A stretch of DNA of 64,000 bases, taken from contig NZ_QKKX01000050.1 in assembly GCF_003434305.1 (NCBI RefSeq), positions 103,097 through 167,096 of the forward strand, in the 5' to 3' direction. The position numbers and the translations under genes were made by a program. Source of the stretch: Micromonospora sp. MW-13 (GTDB lineage Bacteria; Actinomycetota; Actinomycetes; Mycobacteriales; Micromonosporaceae). The notes beneath the pieces are model-generated. The model did no database searches. It worked only from the letters and a program-made list of their open reading frames with translations, and had not been told where the DNA came from. Shown here piece after piece: positions 42,574 through 52,300 of the stretch (position 1 is the first letter of the stretch; each line of letters opens with the position of its first letter).

Positions 42574-43740
42574 TCAGCCGACGGGCCGGTACGCCTGGTA
42601 CACCTCACGCAGCGCCGACGCCTCTGCCGCGTCGGTCTGCTCGACCCGCCGGAGCACCTCTCGCGCCCGCCACCAGTTCGACGACGCCACCCGCCCGGAA
42701 CGGATCGCCTCAGCGGCCACCGCGCCGGCCTCGTCAGGTTGGCCGGCGGCCACCAACGCCAAAGCCAGGTCCAGGCGGGCAGAAGCGGACCGCCGTGGCC
42801 GGTCGCCCCCGTCACCGCGCGGGTCCAACTCCGCCAACGCCACCCGGGCCACCTGCTCGGCGGCCGGGTCACCCGCCCACGACAGCGTCGTCGCCGTGTA
42901 CGCCAGCGCCTTCGTCGGGTCGTACCGGTAATGGTGCTCAGCCCGCTCCGGCACGGGCAGATTTGCGGTCAACCGTTCCAGACGGTCCAGCGCGTCACGG
43001 GTCCGCCGCACGTCACCCACCCGCGCCCACCCCCGCGCCTCCTGCGCCGTCGCCTGGATGTGCGCCGAGCTTCCCCGAGGCGCCACCCGCTGGGCCTGCT
43101 GAGACAGGGCGATCGCCTGTCGGTGCTCACCCTGGGTGAGCCGGTCCCACGCCTGGGTCTCCAGGCACCACGCCTGGATCTCCGGATGCTCGGCATTTTC
43201 GGCAAGCGTGCCAGCGGCGACCAGGTGCGCGCCGGCTGCGGAACGCTGTTGAAGGTCGATGTGCACCGTCGCCCGCAGCACGGTCAACCAGCCGCCCGCA
43301 ACGATCAGACGCCGCCGCTGCGCCAGAGTCCCCCGACCGTCGAGCAGCCGGCCCACATACGCCAAGTGCTTCCGCACCATCGGAAGCAGATCCACCGGCC
43401 GGGTGGTCGCGTACGCGCTGGCCAGGTCGTCGACGCTCGCCTCGATCCGGGTGAGCGTCTCGACGCTCACATCACTGGCACGCACCCGAGCAAGCAGATC
43501 ATCGGCTTCAGCGCCATGATCGACAGGCTGACCAACGAGCCGCACGAGCGCACCGCCAGCCTGAAGAACCCCATCAAGATGCCGGGCCGTCTCGGGCGTC
43601 GGAGCCTTCGCACCGGTCTCCAGATCATGCAGGTGACTCTTCCCCCGATGCGCGAGCTGCCCGAGCGCCCGCAGAGACAAACCCCGGCCGGCACGCAGAG
43701 CCCGCAACTGAGCCCCGAACCGCGGATCGACGTGCGACAC
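42574..43740 (-). CDS. XRE-family transcriptional regulator with helical C-terminal domain (second)
   Basis: 388 residues: helix-turn-helix FGAQLRALRAGRGLSLRALG then QLAHRGKSHLHDLETGAKAP, followed by a TPR-like helical region (RLIVAGGWLTVLRATVHIDL, AWDRLTQGEHRQAIALSQQA, ARLDLALALVAAGQPDEAGA). It starts at GTG 43740 after GGGAG. It has the same architecture as the regulator at 41029-42237 but a different subfamily sequence. The targets are unknown. Confidence 0.85.
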   Translation of the reverse strand: MSHVDPRFGAQLRALRAGRGLSLRALGQLAHRGKSHLHDLETGAKAPTPETARHLDGVLQAGGALVRLVGQPVDHGAEADDLLARVRASDVSVETLTRIEASVDDLASAYATTRPVDLLPMVRKHLAYVGRLLDGRGTLAQRRRLIVAGGWLTVLRATVHIDLQQRSAAGAHLVAAGTLAENAEHPEIQAWCLETQAWDRLTQGEHRQAIALSQQAQRVAPRGSSAHIQATAQEARGWARVGDVRRTRDALDRLERLTANLPVPERAEHHYRYDPTKALAYTATTLSWAGDPAAEQVARVALAELDPRGDGGDRPRRSASARLDLALALVAAGQPDEAGAVAAEAIRSGRVASSNWWRAREVLRRVEQTDAAEASALREVYQAYRPVG

Positions 43741-43860
43741 AACGACGCTCCCAGCGCAGGAAGGAGAAACCCACCCCAGCTCTCGTCAGCAGACAACCAC
43801 TACCGACGGTACATCGGGCGTCGATAGAACGTAACGGTCGCCACTATGCTCCTATGAAGG

Positions 43861-43932
43861 TCAAGTGGTCAGGGCGGCGAAGTCGGCGACCAGGGCGGTG
43901 GAGACGTCGCGGACGATGTAGCGCTTGAGGCA
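43861..43932 (-). pseudogene. C-terminal tail of a transposase (IS110-like)
   Basis: ILHCLKRYIVRDVSTALVAD then FAALTT and a stop resembles the C-terminal CLKRYxARE helix of IS110/IS116-type transposases. It follows directly, in the same frame and across a stop codon, the XRE-regulator remnant, which marks an insertion or deletion junction at about 43932. Confidence 0.4.
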
Positions 43933-44110
43933 GTGCAGGATCTACTGCCTGGCGGCGATCAGCGTCCGGCCGGCGTTGACCGGGTCGTCGGCCTGGAGGT
44001 AGGTCGTCGCCATGGCGGGCCGTCGCCTGCGGGCCGTCGCCAGGGCGGCCTGGGCGAGCAGCGGGGTCCGCGAGATCTGACACCGTCGATTGTGGCCGCC
44101 CGGCTATGCC
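43933..44110 (-). pseudogene. Remnants of a third XRE/TPR regulator
   Basis: TTYLQADDPVNAGRTLIAA on the minus strand matches the regulator at 41029-42237 (AYLQADDPASAGGALVDA). PLLAQAALATARRR just before it matches that protein's TLLVQAALAAARGG, with the ~110 residues normally between them missing. The piece is an internally deleted copy ending in a stop. The rest of 43741-44285 has nothing recognisable. Confidence 0.5.
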
Positions 44111-44285
44111 TTGAGCCCAGCGGAGCCTCACTGGTGCGCTGTCCAGGAACGTTCTCCGGGTTGGTGACACGCCGGGCGGCATCCGTTTCAGACCAGGTGG
44201 GGAGGGTGGGAGCGGGCCGCCGCGTGCTGAACCTGCTCGGCGTGGCCGAGCCGTCTTCGGACGACTCGGCCACGCTCTCGGTTCG

Positions 44286-45728
44286 TCAGGGGGTCACCCG
44301 GGTAGCCGGGCTGTCGCCCGGCAGGCCCGACATGATGGCCTCGACCGGCGGCAACGGAGTGGTTCCGAGGACGCTGCCGTCCGTGGAGTACGCGGTGAGG
44401 GTGGCCGGCTGGTCCGGCGGTATCCGGGTGGTGCCCGCGTTCGACGCGTCCAGGGTGACCGTGGCCGGGGGTGCGCCGCCGACCGTGACCGTGACGCGGG
44501 CCGCGTCCGGCGGGGCGATCACCCGCACCTGGTCCGTCGGCGTGCGGGTGCTGTTGTCGGCCCGGATCCGCCAGCCGATCGGTCGCTGGTCGGCGCCCTC
44601 GGCCGGCAGCAGCAGCCGCAGGTCGGTCCACCAGCCGGTGCGGTCGTCGCCGTGCATGGCGTACGCGATCACCCCGCCGCCGGCAGGCTGCACGGTGAGC
44701 AGCGCGGCGGCCTGGCCGTGCTCGCTGCCCGACCAACGCACCCGTACCGTCGTCCCGGCGGGCGGGAGGCGACTGTCGAGGAGTGCCGATCCGACGAAGC
44801 TGCGCAGGTTGGCGTCGTTCAGCGGCGTACCTCGGGCGCCCCGTCGGGCGGCGGTGAGCAGGGCGTCCAGCTCCGGCCCGGTCGGGTCGATCGCGGCGTA
44901 CGGGCCGCCGCCCAGGCCGCCCTGGTAGAGCACGTGGTCGCCACGGCTGACCCGGACGACGGGTTCGTTCCGAAGCGGCGCGGGGGGCAGGACGGCGAAC
45001 CCGACCCCGCTGCCGTCCGCCCTGGCGAGGTCCTGGTACTCCAGGGTTCCCGCCGGCGTGTACCGAGGGTCGCCGCTGATCATGACGGTCGATTCGGCCG
45101 GCCCGACGACGACCGCGAATCCGCCCCGGTCGGGACCGGCCCGCATCAGGGTCATCACCGGACTGTCGACGCCCTCGCTGTGGCCGGCGTAGTGCATCTG
45201 TTGGGCACCGGCCCCGGCCGGACCCATGTACCAGACCAGCGCCTCCTTGGTCAGTAGGCCGAACCGCAGCGGCACCGCGACCAGCGCGACCCGGTGGCCC
45301 GGCTGGTCACTGCCGTAGAGCAGGCGAATCCGGTCGCGATCGCCGACCTCCCAGATGCCGTCCGGGTTCCAGCCACCCAACGCGGTGTCGGTGCTCATCG
45401 ACGGATCGGTGCTGATCCGCGCCCGCAGCGCGTCCAGCCAGGCCTGATCGCCGGCCAGCGCGCCCCGGGGCGGCGCGTCGAGCAGCGCTGCCGGAGCGGC
45501 GGCGACCGCGATGCCCGGCGCCCACCTGGGCAGAGGCACCACGTTGGTCTGGACCCCGACGAGCGCGGCCCCGACCGCGACGGCCACCGCCGCCCGGATC
45601 AGCCGCGTCCGCCGGTGCCGTCGCTCGCGCCGGGCGAACCCCGGCCACGGGTCCTCAGGTACGTTGACGCCGTGCGCGGCCTGCCACAGCGCAGGACTGA
45701 GCGTCGAATCCGCGAAGCTCTCGGTCAT
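44286..45728 (-). CDS. Membrane-anchored extracytoplasmic protein coupled to a SigE-type sigma factor
   Basis: 480 residues. A short cytoplasmic N-terminus (TLSPALWQAAHGVNVPEDPW) is followed by one membrane helix (IRAAVAVAVGAALVGVQTNV) and a large extracytoplasmic domain with WNPDGIWEVGDRDRIRLLYG, ALVWYMGPAGAGAQQMHYAG and Ig-like strands near the end. The family is not recognised. The ATG overlaps the sigma stop (ATGA), so it is the natural candidate for the sigma factor's membrane regulator or sensor, although no zinc-finger anti-sigma motif is present. Confidence 0.72.
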   Translation of the reverse strand: MTESFADSTLSPALWQAAHGVNVPEDPWPGFARRERRHRRTRLIRAAVAVAVGAALVGVQTNVVPLPRWAPGIAVAAAPAALLDAPPRGALAGDQAWLDALRARISTDPSMSTDTALGGWNPDGIWEVGDRDRIRLLYGSDQPGHRVALVAVPLRFGLLTKEALVWYMGPAGAGAQQMHYAGHSEGVDSPVMTLMRAGPDRGGFAVVVGPAESTVMISGDPRYTPAGTLEYQDLARADGSGVGFAVLPPAPLRNEPVVRVSRGDHVLYQGGLGGGPYAAIDPTGPELDALLTAARRGARGTPLNDANLRSFVGSALLDSRLPPAGTTVRVRWSGSEHGQAAALLTVQPAGGGVIAYAMHGDDRTGWWTDLRLLLPAEGADQRPIGWRIRADNSTRTPTDQVRVIAPPDAARVTVTVGGAPPATVTLDASNAGTTRIPPDQPATLTAYSTDGSVLGTTPLPPVEAIMSGLPGDSPATRVTP

Positions 45729-46255
45729 GCCAGTTCCTCCTCGAGCCGTACCGGGGACTGCGGGGCGGGTGGGGCGAACTCGACCCGCAGCCGGGCCAAC
45801 CCGCGCGACGCCTGGCTCTTCACCGAGCCGATGGAGCAGCCGAGAACCCTGGCGGTGTCCGCCTCGCTGAGGTCCTCGAAGTAGCGCAGCACCAGAACCG
45901 CCTGGGTCCTCGGCGGCAACCGACGCAGCGCGGTGAGGAGCAGTTGCCGCTGCTCCACCTGCGCGTACGCGTCCGGCGTCGGCGCGCTGTCGGAGGTCAG
46001 CAGCGGCACCTCCAGCGGTCGCCGCCGACGCCGCCAGGAGATCGCCGTGTTGACCATCACCCGGCGGACGTAGACCTCGGGCGCGTCCCTGCGCAGTACC
46101 CGCCCCCAGCGCCGATGGGTCTTCTCCAACGCCGACTGCGCCAGGTCCTCGGCCGTCCCCCGGTCGCCGGTCAACAGGTAGGCCGTTCGGAGCAACGGCC
46201 CCCACTGTCGTTGTACGAACAGCCGGAACTGTTCGTCGTCCTCGTGCCGACTCAC
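45725..46255 (-). CDS. SigE-family ECF RNA polymerase sigma factor
   Basis: 176 residues. It begins VSRHEDDEQFRLFVQRQWGP and LLRTAYLLTGDRGTAEDLAQ, the standard start of the actinobacterial SigE-type family. Region 2.4 is VYVRRVMVNTAISWRRRRRP, and region 4 is LPPRTQAVLVLRYFEDLSEA then TARVLGCSIGSVKSQASRGL. GTG 46255 has GGAGG seven bases upstream. It is coupled to a membrane protein gene that probably controls it. Confidence 0.9.
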   Translation of the reverse strand: MSRHEDDEQFRLFVQRQWGPLLRTAYLLTGDRGTAEDLAQSALEKTHRRWGRVLRRDAPEVYVRRVMVNTAISWRRRRRPLEVPLLTSDSAPTPDAYAQVEQRQLLLTALRRLPPRTQAVLVLRYFEDLSEADTARVLGCSIGSVKSQASRGLARLRVEFAPPAPQSPVRLEEELA

Positions 46256-46412
46256 GCCACCTCCAGGTCGCATCCGCCTCGCGTTCACGTGCGGATGCAG
46301 AGTGAGACGCGATCGGCGGCGTCCGGGGTTGAGTGGGAAACCGTACGTCGAGACGGATTCGGATCCGCCGGTGGCTCACCACCATGTATGCCCCGCCGGG
46401 AGCCGGGGTCGA

Positions 46413-49241
46413 TCAGCCGGCCGGCGGCGGGGACCAGGGCCACGGCACGTCGTGGAAGGCCGCCTCGACCAGCAGCGCCTCCACCGCGCGCAGGAACCGC
46501 TCGGCCCGCTCCGGGGGCAGGTAGCGGGTGTCCACGGTGACGGCCAGCTCGACCGCGCCGGGAGCGTCGATGACCTGGAGGCGGCAGCGCCAGCCGAACC
46601 GGTCCAGTTCCTCCAGCCAGCGGAAGGTGCTGCGGCTCGCCGCCGCCCGCATCGTGGCCTCGTCCGGACCGGCCGGGCCGGGGTCGTTGTCGTGCGGCAG
46701 CCGGATGTCGTTGAGGTAGCAGAACGGGGCCAGCGCCGTGCGGTAGTCGATCCCCCGCTCGGCGAACGCTCGTTCCAGCTCGTTCGGGTCGTAGTAGGCG
46801 TGCCGGTACGCGTCCAGCGACGCCTTGCGGGCCCGGGACAGCAGCTCGGCGAAGCCGGGCCGGTCGGCCAGGTCGAGCCGGCAGAGCCCGATCTGGTTGA
46901 GCTTGCTGATCGCCACGTCGTACTCGGGTTGGAACCGGTTGTTCGCCATGGTGAACACGCCGCAGGCGTCCCCGCCGACCTCGGCGGTGAGCACGGCGGC
47001 GGTCGCCCCGAGCAGGGCGGTGGCGCTGCTGACGCCGTGCCGGGCGGCGACGAGCCGGACCGCGTGGTAGACCGCCTCGGAGACCATCGAGCCCCGGCGG
47101 TAGCGGGGGGTGTGCCCGGGGCCCACCGGGTCGAACAGGCCCACCGTGAGGCCGGGGAACTGCCGTAGCCAGTACGCCACCGCCCGGTCGCAACGGCGGC
47201 GTTCCCGGTCCCGCTCCCGCTCGGCGACGTCGAGGGACTGCGGGCCGGGCGGGTGGGACAGCGCGCCGCGCAGCACGAGCATCCGCAGGTCACGCAGCAC
47301 CGTCTCGGTGGCGTGGAAGTCCACCGTGGAGTGGCTGAAGACCAGCACGACCTGCCGCACCCGGCCGTCGACGGTGACCAGCGCGGCGCGCAACGGCCAC
47401 TCGGCGGCGTGGTCGAACCGGGGTTCGCCCAGCCGGGCGGCCAGGGCCGCGGCGGCGGACCGGCCGTCGGGGTCGGCCGCGGCGGGCGGGACCGGGTGCA
47501 CCAGGACGGGCAGCCCGCCCGCCGGGGCGGCGGACTGGTACAGCTCGCCGTCCACCGAGCGGACCCGGGTGCGCAGCGACTCGTGCCGGTCCACCAGGGC
47601 CGCGACGGCCCGCACGGCCCGTGCCACGTCGACGTCGGCCCGTGCCGAGACGGCCAGGACGCGGCGCAGGTTCAGCACGCTGTGGCTCGGGGACTCGAAC
47701 TCCTCGACGGCCCGCCACATCGCCCGCTGGCCCCAGGTGAGCGGGCCGGTCGCGGCCCGGCCGCCCGCGAACTGGGCGTACGCCATCTCCTCGCCGGCCT
47801 CGGCCGGGAGCTCCACGGGCGGCGTCGCCGCCACCACCGGGGCCGCCGCCGGGGCGGCCGACGGCCAGGAGACCTCGGCGAATGCCGCTTCCACCAGCAG
47901 TTCCTCCAGCTCGCGCAGGAACGGTTCGACCGTGTCGACCGCGACGTGACGGGTGTCGACGGTGAGGGTTATCCCCACCCCGCCCGGCTCGTCGACCACG
48001 TGGGTCAGCAGGTGCCAGGACGCCCGGTCCAGCCCTCTGGTCCAGGAGAATCCGGTACGCGCCATGGCGGCCCGCAGGTCGCGTCGGGTCACCTCCGGCG
48101 CGGCAACCGCGCCGCCGACGGGCAGCCGGACGTCGTTGAAATAGTAGTGCGGCAGGAATGCGGTCTCGTAGTCGCGGTCGGCGTCGGCGAATGCCCGGCG
48201 CAGCGCGGCGGGGTCGTAGCAGGCGTGCCGCAGGCCGTTCAGCGACGCCTGCCAGACGCGGGACAGCAGCAGCGGGAACGCGGGGCGGTCCGCCACGTCG
48301 AGCACGCCGAACCCGATCTGCCCGAGGTTGGCCACCGCGTTCGCGTACCTGGCGGCGAACCGGTTGTGGGCCATCGGGAACAGGCCGCAGCGGTCCCGCC
48401 CGGCCCGGGCGGCGGCCAGCGCCGTCACGCCGGCGAGCAGCACCGCCGAGGTGCTGACCCGGTGGTGGGCGGCGATCGCCCGGGCCGCCAGGTCGACGGC
48501 CGAGGAGACCAGCACGCCCCGGCGCAGGCGGGGGGTGAGCCCGGGGCCGCCCGGCGGCAGCGGCTCGGCGGGCAGCCGCGCGAACTCCCGCAGCCAGTAC
48601 GCCACGGCCCGCTCGGAGCGGCGCCTGTCGGCCCCGTGCTGGAGCCGGGCCACGTCCACCGACTGGGGGCCGGGTGGGGTGTCCAGTTGCCCGCGCAGCA
48701 GGATCAGCCGCAGGTCCCGCAGCACCACCTCGGCGGCGTGGGCGTCGACGGTGGAGTGGCTGAACACCAGCACCACCTGCCGCACCCGGCCGTCCACGGT
48801 GACCAGGGCGACCCGTACCGGCCACTCCCGCGCGTGGTCGAACGCGACGTCGCCGAGGCGGTCCGCGGCGTCCCGGGCGGCCTGCGCGCCGTCGCCGGTG
48901 CCGGCGAGCACCAGCAGCGGCAGCTGCCCGGTCGCGGCGGTCTCCTGGCGGGGCTCGCCGTCGACCGTGCGCACCCGGGTACGCAGCGACCCGTGCCGGC
49001 CGACGAGCGCGCCGAGCACCCGGCTGGCGCGGTCGGTGTCGGCGCCGGCCCGGGCGGAGAGCGGCACCGTGCGGCGCAGGTTGAGGAAGCGGTGGTTGGA
49101 GCCGTGGCGGGCGTTCGCCCGCCAGATCACCTGCTGGGCCCAGGTCAGCGGCGCCGTGCCGGCGCCAGCGCCGCGGAAGGGCGCGTGGACCAGGGTCTCG
49201 TCCGCCCACTCGGTGGGCACCACGGCATCGGCGAATCGCAT
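46413..49241 (-). CDS. Stand-alone tandem condensation-domain protein (C-C)
   Basis: 942 residues made of two homologous halves of about 450 residues, each a condensation-like domain (LTWAQQVIWRANARHG and LTWGQRAMWRAVEEFE at the starts). Each half carries FSHSTVD followed by AHA or FHA where NRPS domains have HHxxxDG; the first His is Ser and the Gly is Ala or Phe, but the catalytic second His and the Asp remain (about 162/166 and 636/640). FPMAHNRF / FTMANNRF and YYFNDVRLP / CYLNDIRLP are matching motifs of the two halves. No carrier or adenylation domain is attached. It probably acts in trans on the carrier-bound product of the divergent NRPS operon. The ATG at 49241 was chosen. Confidence 0.83.
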   Translation of the reverse strand: MRFADAVVPTEWADETLVHAPFRGAGAGTAPLTWAQQVIWRANARHGSNHRFLNLRRTVPLSARAGADTDRASRVLGALVGRHGSLRTRVRTVDGEPRQETAATGQLPLLVLAGTGDGAQAARDAADRLGDVAFDHAREWPVRVALVTVDGRVRQVVLVFSHSTVDAHAAEVVLRDLRLILLRGQLDTPPGPQSVDVARLQHGADRRRSERAVAYWLREFARLPAEPLPPGGPGLTPRLRRGVLVSSAVDLAARAIAAHHRVSTSAVLLAGVTALAAARAGRDRCGLFPMAHNRFAARYANAVANLGQIGFGVLDVADRPAFPLLLSRVWQASLNGLRHACYDPAALRRAFADADRDYETAFLPHYYFNDVRLPVGGAVAAPEVTRRDLRAAMARTGFSWTRGLDRASWHLLTHVVDEPGGVGITLTVDTRHVAVDTVEPFLRELEELLVEAAFAEVSWPSAAPAAAPVVAATPPVELPAEAGEEMAYAQFAGGRAATGPLTWGQRAMWRAVEEFESPSHSVLNLRRVLAVSARADVDVARAVRAVAALVDRHESLRTRVRSVDGELYQSAAPAGGLPVLVHPVPPAAADPDGRSAAAALAARLGEPRFDHAAEWPLRAALVTVDGRVRQVVLVFSHSTVDFHATETVLRDLRMLVLRGALSHPPGPQSLDVAERERDRERRRCDRAVAYWLRQFPGLTVGLFDPVGPGHTPRYRRGSMVSEAVYHAVRLVAARHGVSSATALLGATAAVLTAEVGGDACGVFTMANNRFQPEYDVAISKLNQIGLCRLDLADRPGFAELLSRARKASLDAYRHAYYDPNELERAFAERGIDYRTALAPFCYLNDIRLPHDNDPGPAGPDEATMRAAASRSTFRWLEELDRFGWRCRLQVIDAPGAVELAVTVDTRYLPPERAERFLRAVEALLVEAAFHDVPWPWSPPPAG

Positions 49242-49280
49242 TCCCGACCGTACGACGGGCCGTACCGCCCCGGGTCGGTC

Positions 49281-49307
49281 GATCGGATTTTCCACAGTGG
49301 ACCGATC
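49281..49307. promoter_or_regulatory. Candidate operator between divergent NRPS genes
   Basis: GATCGG and CCGATC form a dyad with 15 bases between them in the 139-base gap separating the C-C gene from the NRPS operon. The symmetry and location are the only evidence. Confidence 0.3.
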
Positions 49308-49380
49308 AGACGACGCGATGCGCTGTTCGCAGCATGCAGACTACGGGCTCTGTCCGACACCTGGGTAAGAAGGCTTCCGC

Positions 49381-52300
49381 GTGACGAATCTCGACCTACC
49401 GACGCGGGCCGTCCCCCTCCCGCCGCCTGCGACGTCGCCCGGCACCGTGGCCGGGTCGTCGCTGTCGTTCGGCCAGGAACGGATCTGGTTCACCGAGCAG
49501 CTCACGCCCGGCACCGCCGCGTACCTCGTCTGGTCGACGACCCGGCTGCGCGGGCCCCTGGAGGTCGACCTGCTGCGCGCCGCCCTGGACGGTGCCGCCG
49601 CCCGGCACGACAGCCTGCGCATGCGCTTCGCCGAGAACGCCGACGGCGAACCCCTCGTGGAGGTGCTGCCCGAGGTACGGGTGCCCGTCACCGTCACCGA
49701 TGCGGGGTCGCTGGCGCAGGCCCGCGAGCTGGTGGCCGCGTCCGTGCGGACCCCGTTCGACCTCGGCGCCGCTCCGCTGCTGCGGGCGACGGTGATCCGC
49801 CTGGGCGCGGACGACCACGTCCTGCACCTGGTCATGCACCACATCGTCAGCGACGGCTGGTCGCTGGACCTGCTGCTCGGCGAGGTGGCGGCCGGCTACG
49901 CCGCGCTGCGCGACGGCGGGCCGGCGCCGGCCGCCCCGACGACGGGGTACGTCGACTACGCCGCCTGGCAGCGGAACCGACTCGACGGGCCGGCAACCGG
50001 GGACGGGTTCGGCTACTGGGCCGGGGCGCTGGCCGGGGTGCCGCCGCTGGAGCTGCCCACCGACCGGCCGCGCCCGGCCGTGCAGTCGTACGCCGGCGGC
50101 ACCCACCGGTTCACCGTCGACGCCGAGCTGACCGACGGGCTGCGCCGGCTGAGCCGGACGCACCGGGCCACCCTCTACATGACCCTGCTCACCGGCCTAC
50201 AGGCCGTGCTGTTCCGGCACACCGGCCAGCGGGACTTCGCCATCGGCTCCCCCGTCGCCGGCCGGGTGGTGCCGGAGCTGGAGAACCTGATCGGCCTGTT
50301 CGTCAACACCCTGGCGCTGCGGGCCGACCTCTCCGCGGTCGGCGCGACCGCCGACTCCCCGGGCGCCGAGCCCAGCTTCGCGGCGCTGCTGCGGCGTACC
50401 CGCGGGACCGTGGTGAAGGGCCTGGCCCACCAGGAGATCCCGTTCGAGCGGCTGGTCCGGGAGCTGAACGTGCCCCGGGACGTCAGCCGGGCACCGGTGT
50501 TCCAGGTGCTGTTCACCCTCCAGAACTACGCCCGCACCGACGGTCGGTGGCCGGCGGGGCTGACCACCGAGAGCCTCGGCGCGGACGCCGCCGCCGCCCG
50601 CTTCGACCTGTCGCTGTACGTCAGCGAGGCCGCCGACGGGCTGCGCGGGATGTTCGTCTACAACACCGACCTGTTCGACGCGGACACGATCGCCCGGCTG
50701 GCCGCGAGCCTCGACACCCTGCTGCGCGCGGCGGTGGCGCGGCCGGACCTGCCGGTGGTCGACCTGGACCTACTCGGTCCCGCCGAACGGGACCGGGTGC
50801 TGGCGCTGGCCCGGCCCGACCGGGACGAGGTCGGCCGTGCCGAGCCCGGGGCCGACGGGGCCGGGCCCGGCGGCGTGGGGGTCACCGGGGCGGCGGCCAC
50901 CCTGGCCGACCTGATCGCCCCGCACGTCGCCGCGACCCCCGACGCCCCGGCCGTGGTGTGCGGCGCGGACGCGGTGACCTACCGGGAGCTGGACCGGCGG
51001 GCCAACCGGCTGGCGCACTGGCTGCGCGGGCGCGGTGTCGGCCCGGACACGCTGGTCGGGGTGCTGCTGGAGCAGTCGGTGGAGCTGGCCGTGGCGCTGC
51101 TCGGGGTGCTGCGGGCCGGCGGGGCGTACCTGCCGCTGGACCCGGAGCAGCCGCCGGCCCGGCTCGGGCTGATGCTCGCCGACGCCCGGCCGGCGGTGGT
51201 GCTGACCAGCGCGGAGCTGCGCGACCGGTTGCCCGCGGACGCGGTCACCGGGGCGGCCTGCCTGGACCGGATCGCCGCCGAGGTCGCCGCCGGGCCCGAC
51301 ACGCCGCCGTCCACCGGCGCGACCGGTGGGAACCTGGCGTACGTCATCTACACCTCCGGCTCCACCGGCGCCCCGAAGGGGGTGGCGGTGGCACACCGGC
51401 AGGTGCTGCGCTACCTCGACGGGGTGGCCGACCGGTTCGCCGTCGTCCCGGCCGCCCGGTACGCGCTGATGCAGTCGATGTCGTTCGACTTCGCCGTCAC
51501 CATCTTCTACCTGGCGCTGGCCAGCGGCGGGACGGTGCACCTGGTGCAGCGCCGGTGCACCGGGGCGGAGCTGGCCGAGCAGCTACGCGCCCACCGGATC
51601 GACTACCTGAAGATCACCCCGTCGCACCTCGCGGCGCTGGCCGCCGACGCCGGGCCGGGCGACCTGCTGCCCGCCCGCGCGCTGATCCTCGGCGGGGAGG
51701 CGTCCGACCTGGAGCGGATCGTCCCGCTCGCCGCCGCCGGGCCGGCCCGGGTGTTCAACCACTACGGCCCGACCGAGGCCACGGTCGGCGTCGCCACCTA
51801 CGAGGTGGACGCCGACGGGCCGGCCACCGGCCCGGTGCCGACGGGCCGGCCGCTGCCGCACGCCCGGGTGTACCTGCTCGACGAGCGGATGCGGCCGGTG
51901 CCCGTCGGGGTGCCCGGCGAGCTGTACCTCGGCGGGGAGCGCCTCGCCCGCGGCTACCTCAACCGGCCCGGGCTGACCGCCGAGCGGTTCGTGCCCGACC
52001 CGTACGGCCCACCCGGCTCCCGCCTCTACCGCACCGGGGACCTGGGCCGGTGGCGCGCCGACGGGCAGTTGATGTTCCTCGGCCGCCGCGACCACCAGGT
52101 GAAGATCCGCGGCTACCGGGTGGAGCTGGGCGAGGTCGAGGCCACGCTGCGGGACTGCCCCGGGGTGCACCAGGCGGCGGTGCTGCTGCGCGACGACCGG
52201 CTGGTGGCGTACCTGGAGCCGACGCCCGGGGCTGCCGCGCCGGAGCCGGCCGAGTTGCGCCGGGTCCTGGCCGACCGGCTGCCCGAGCACATGGTTCCCG

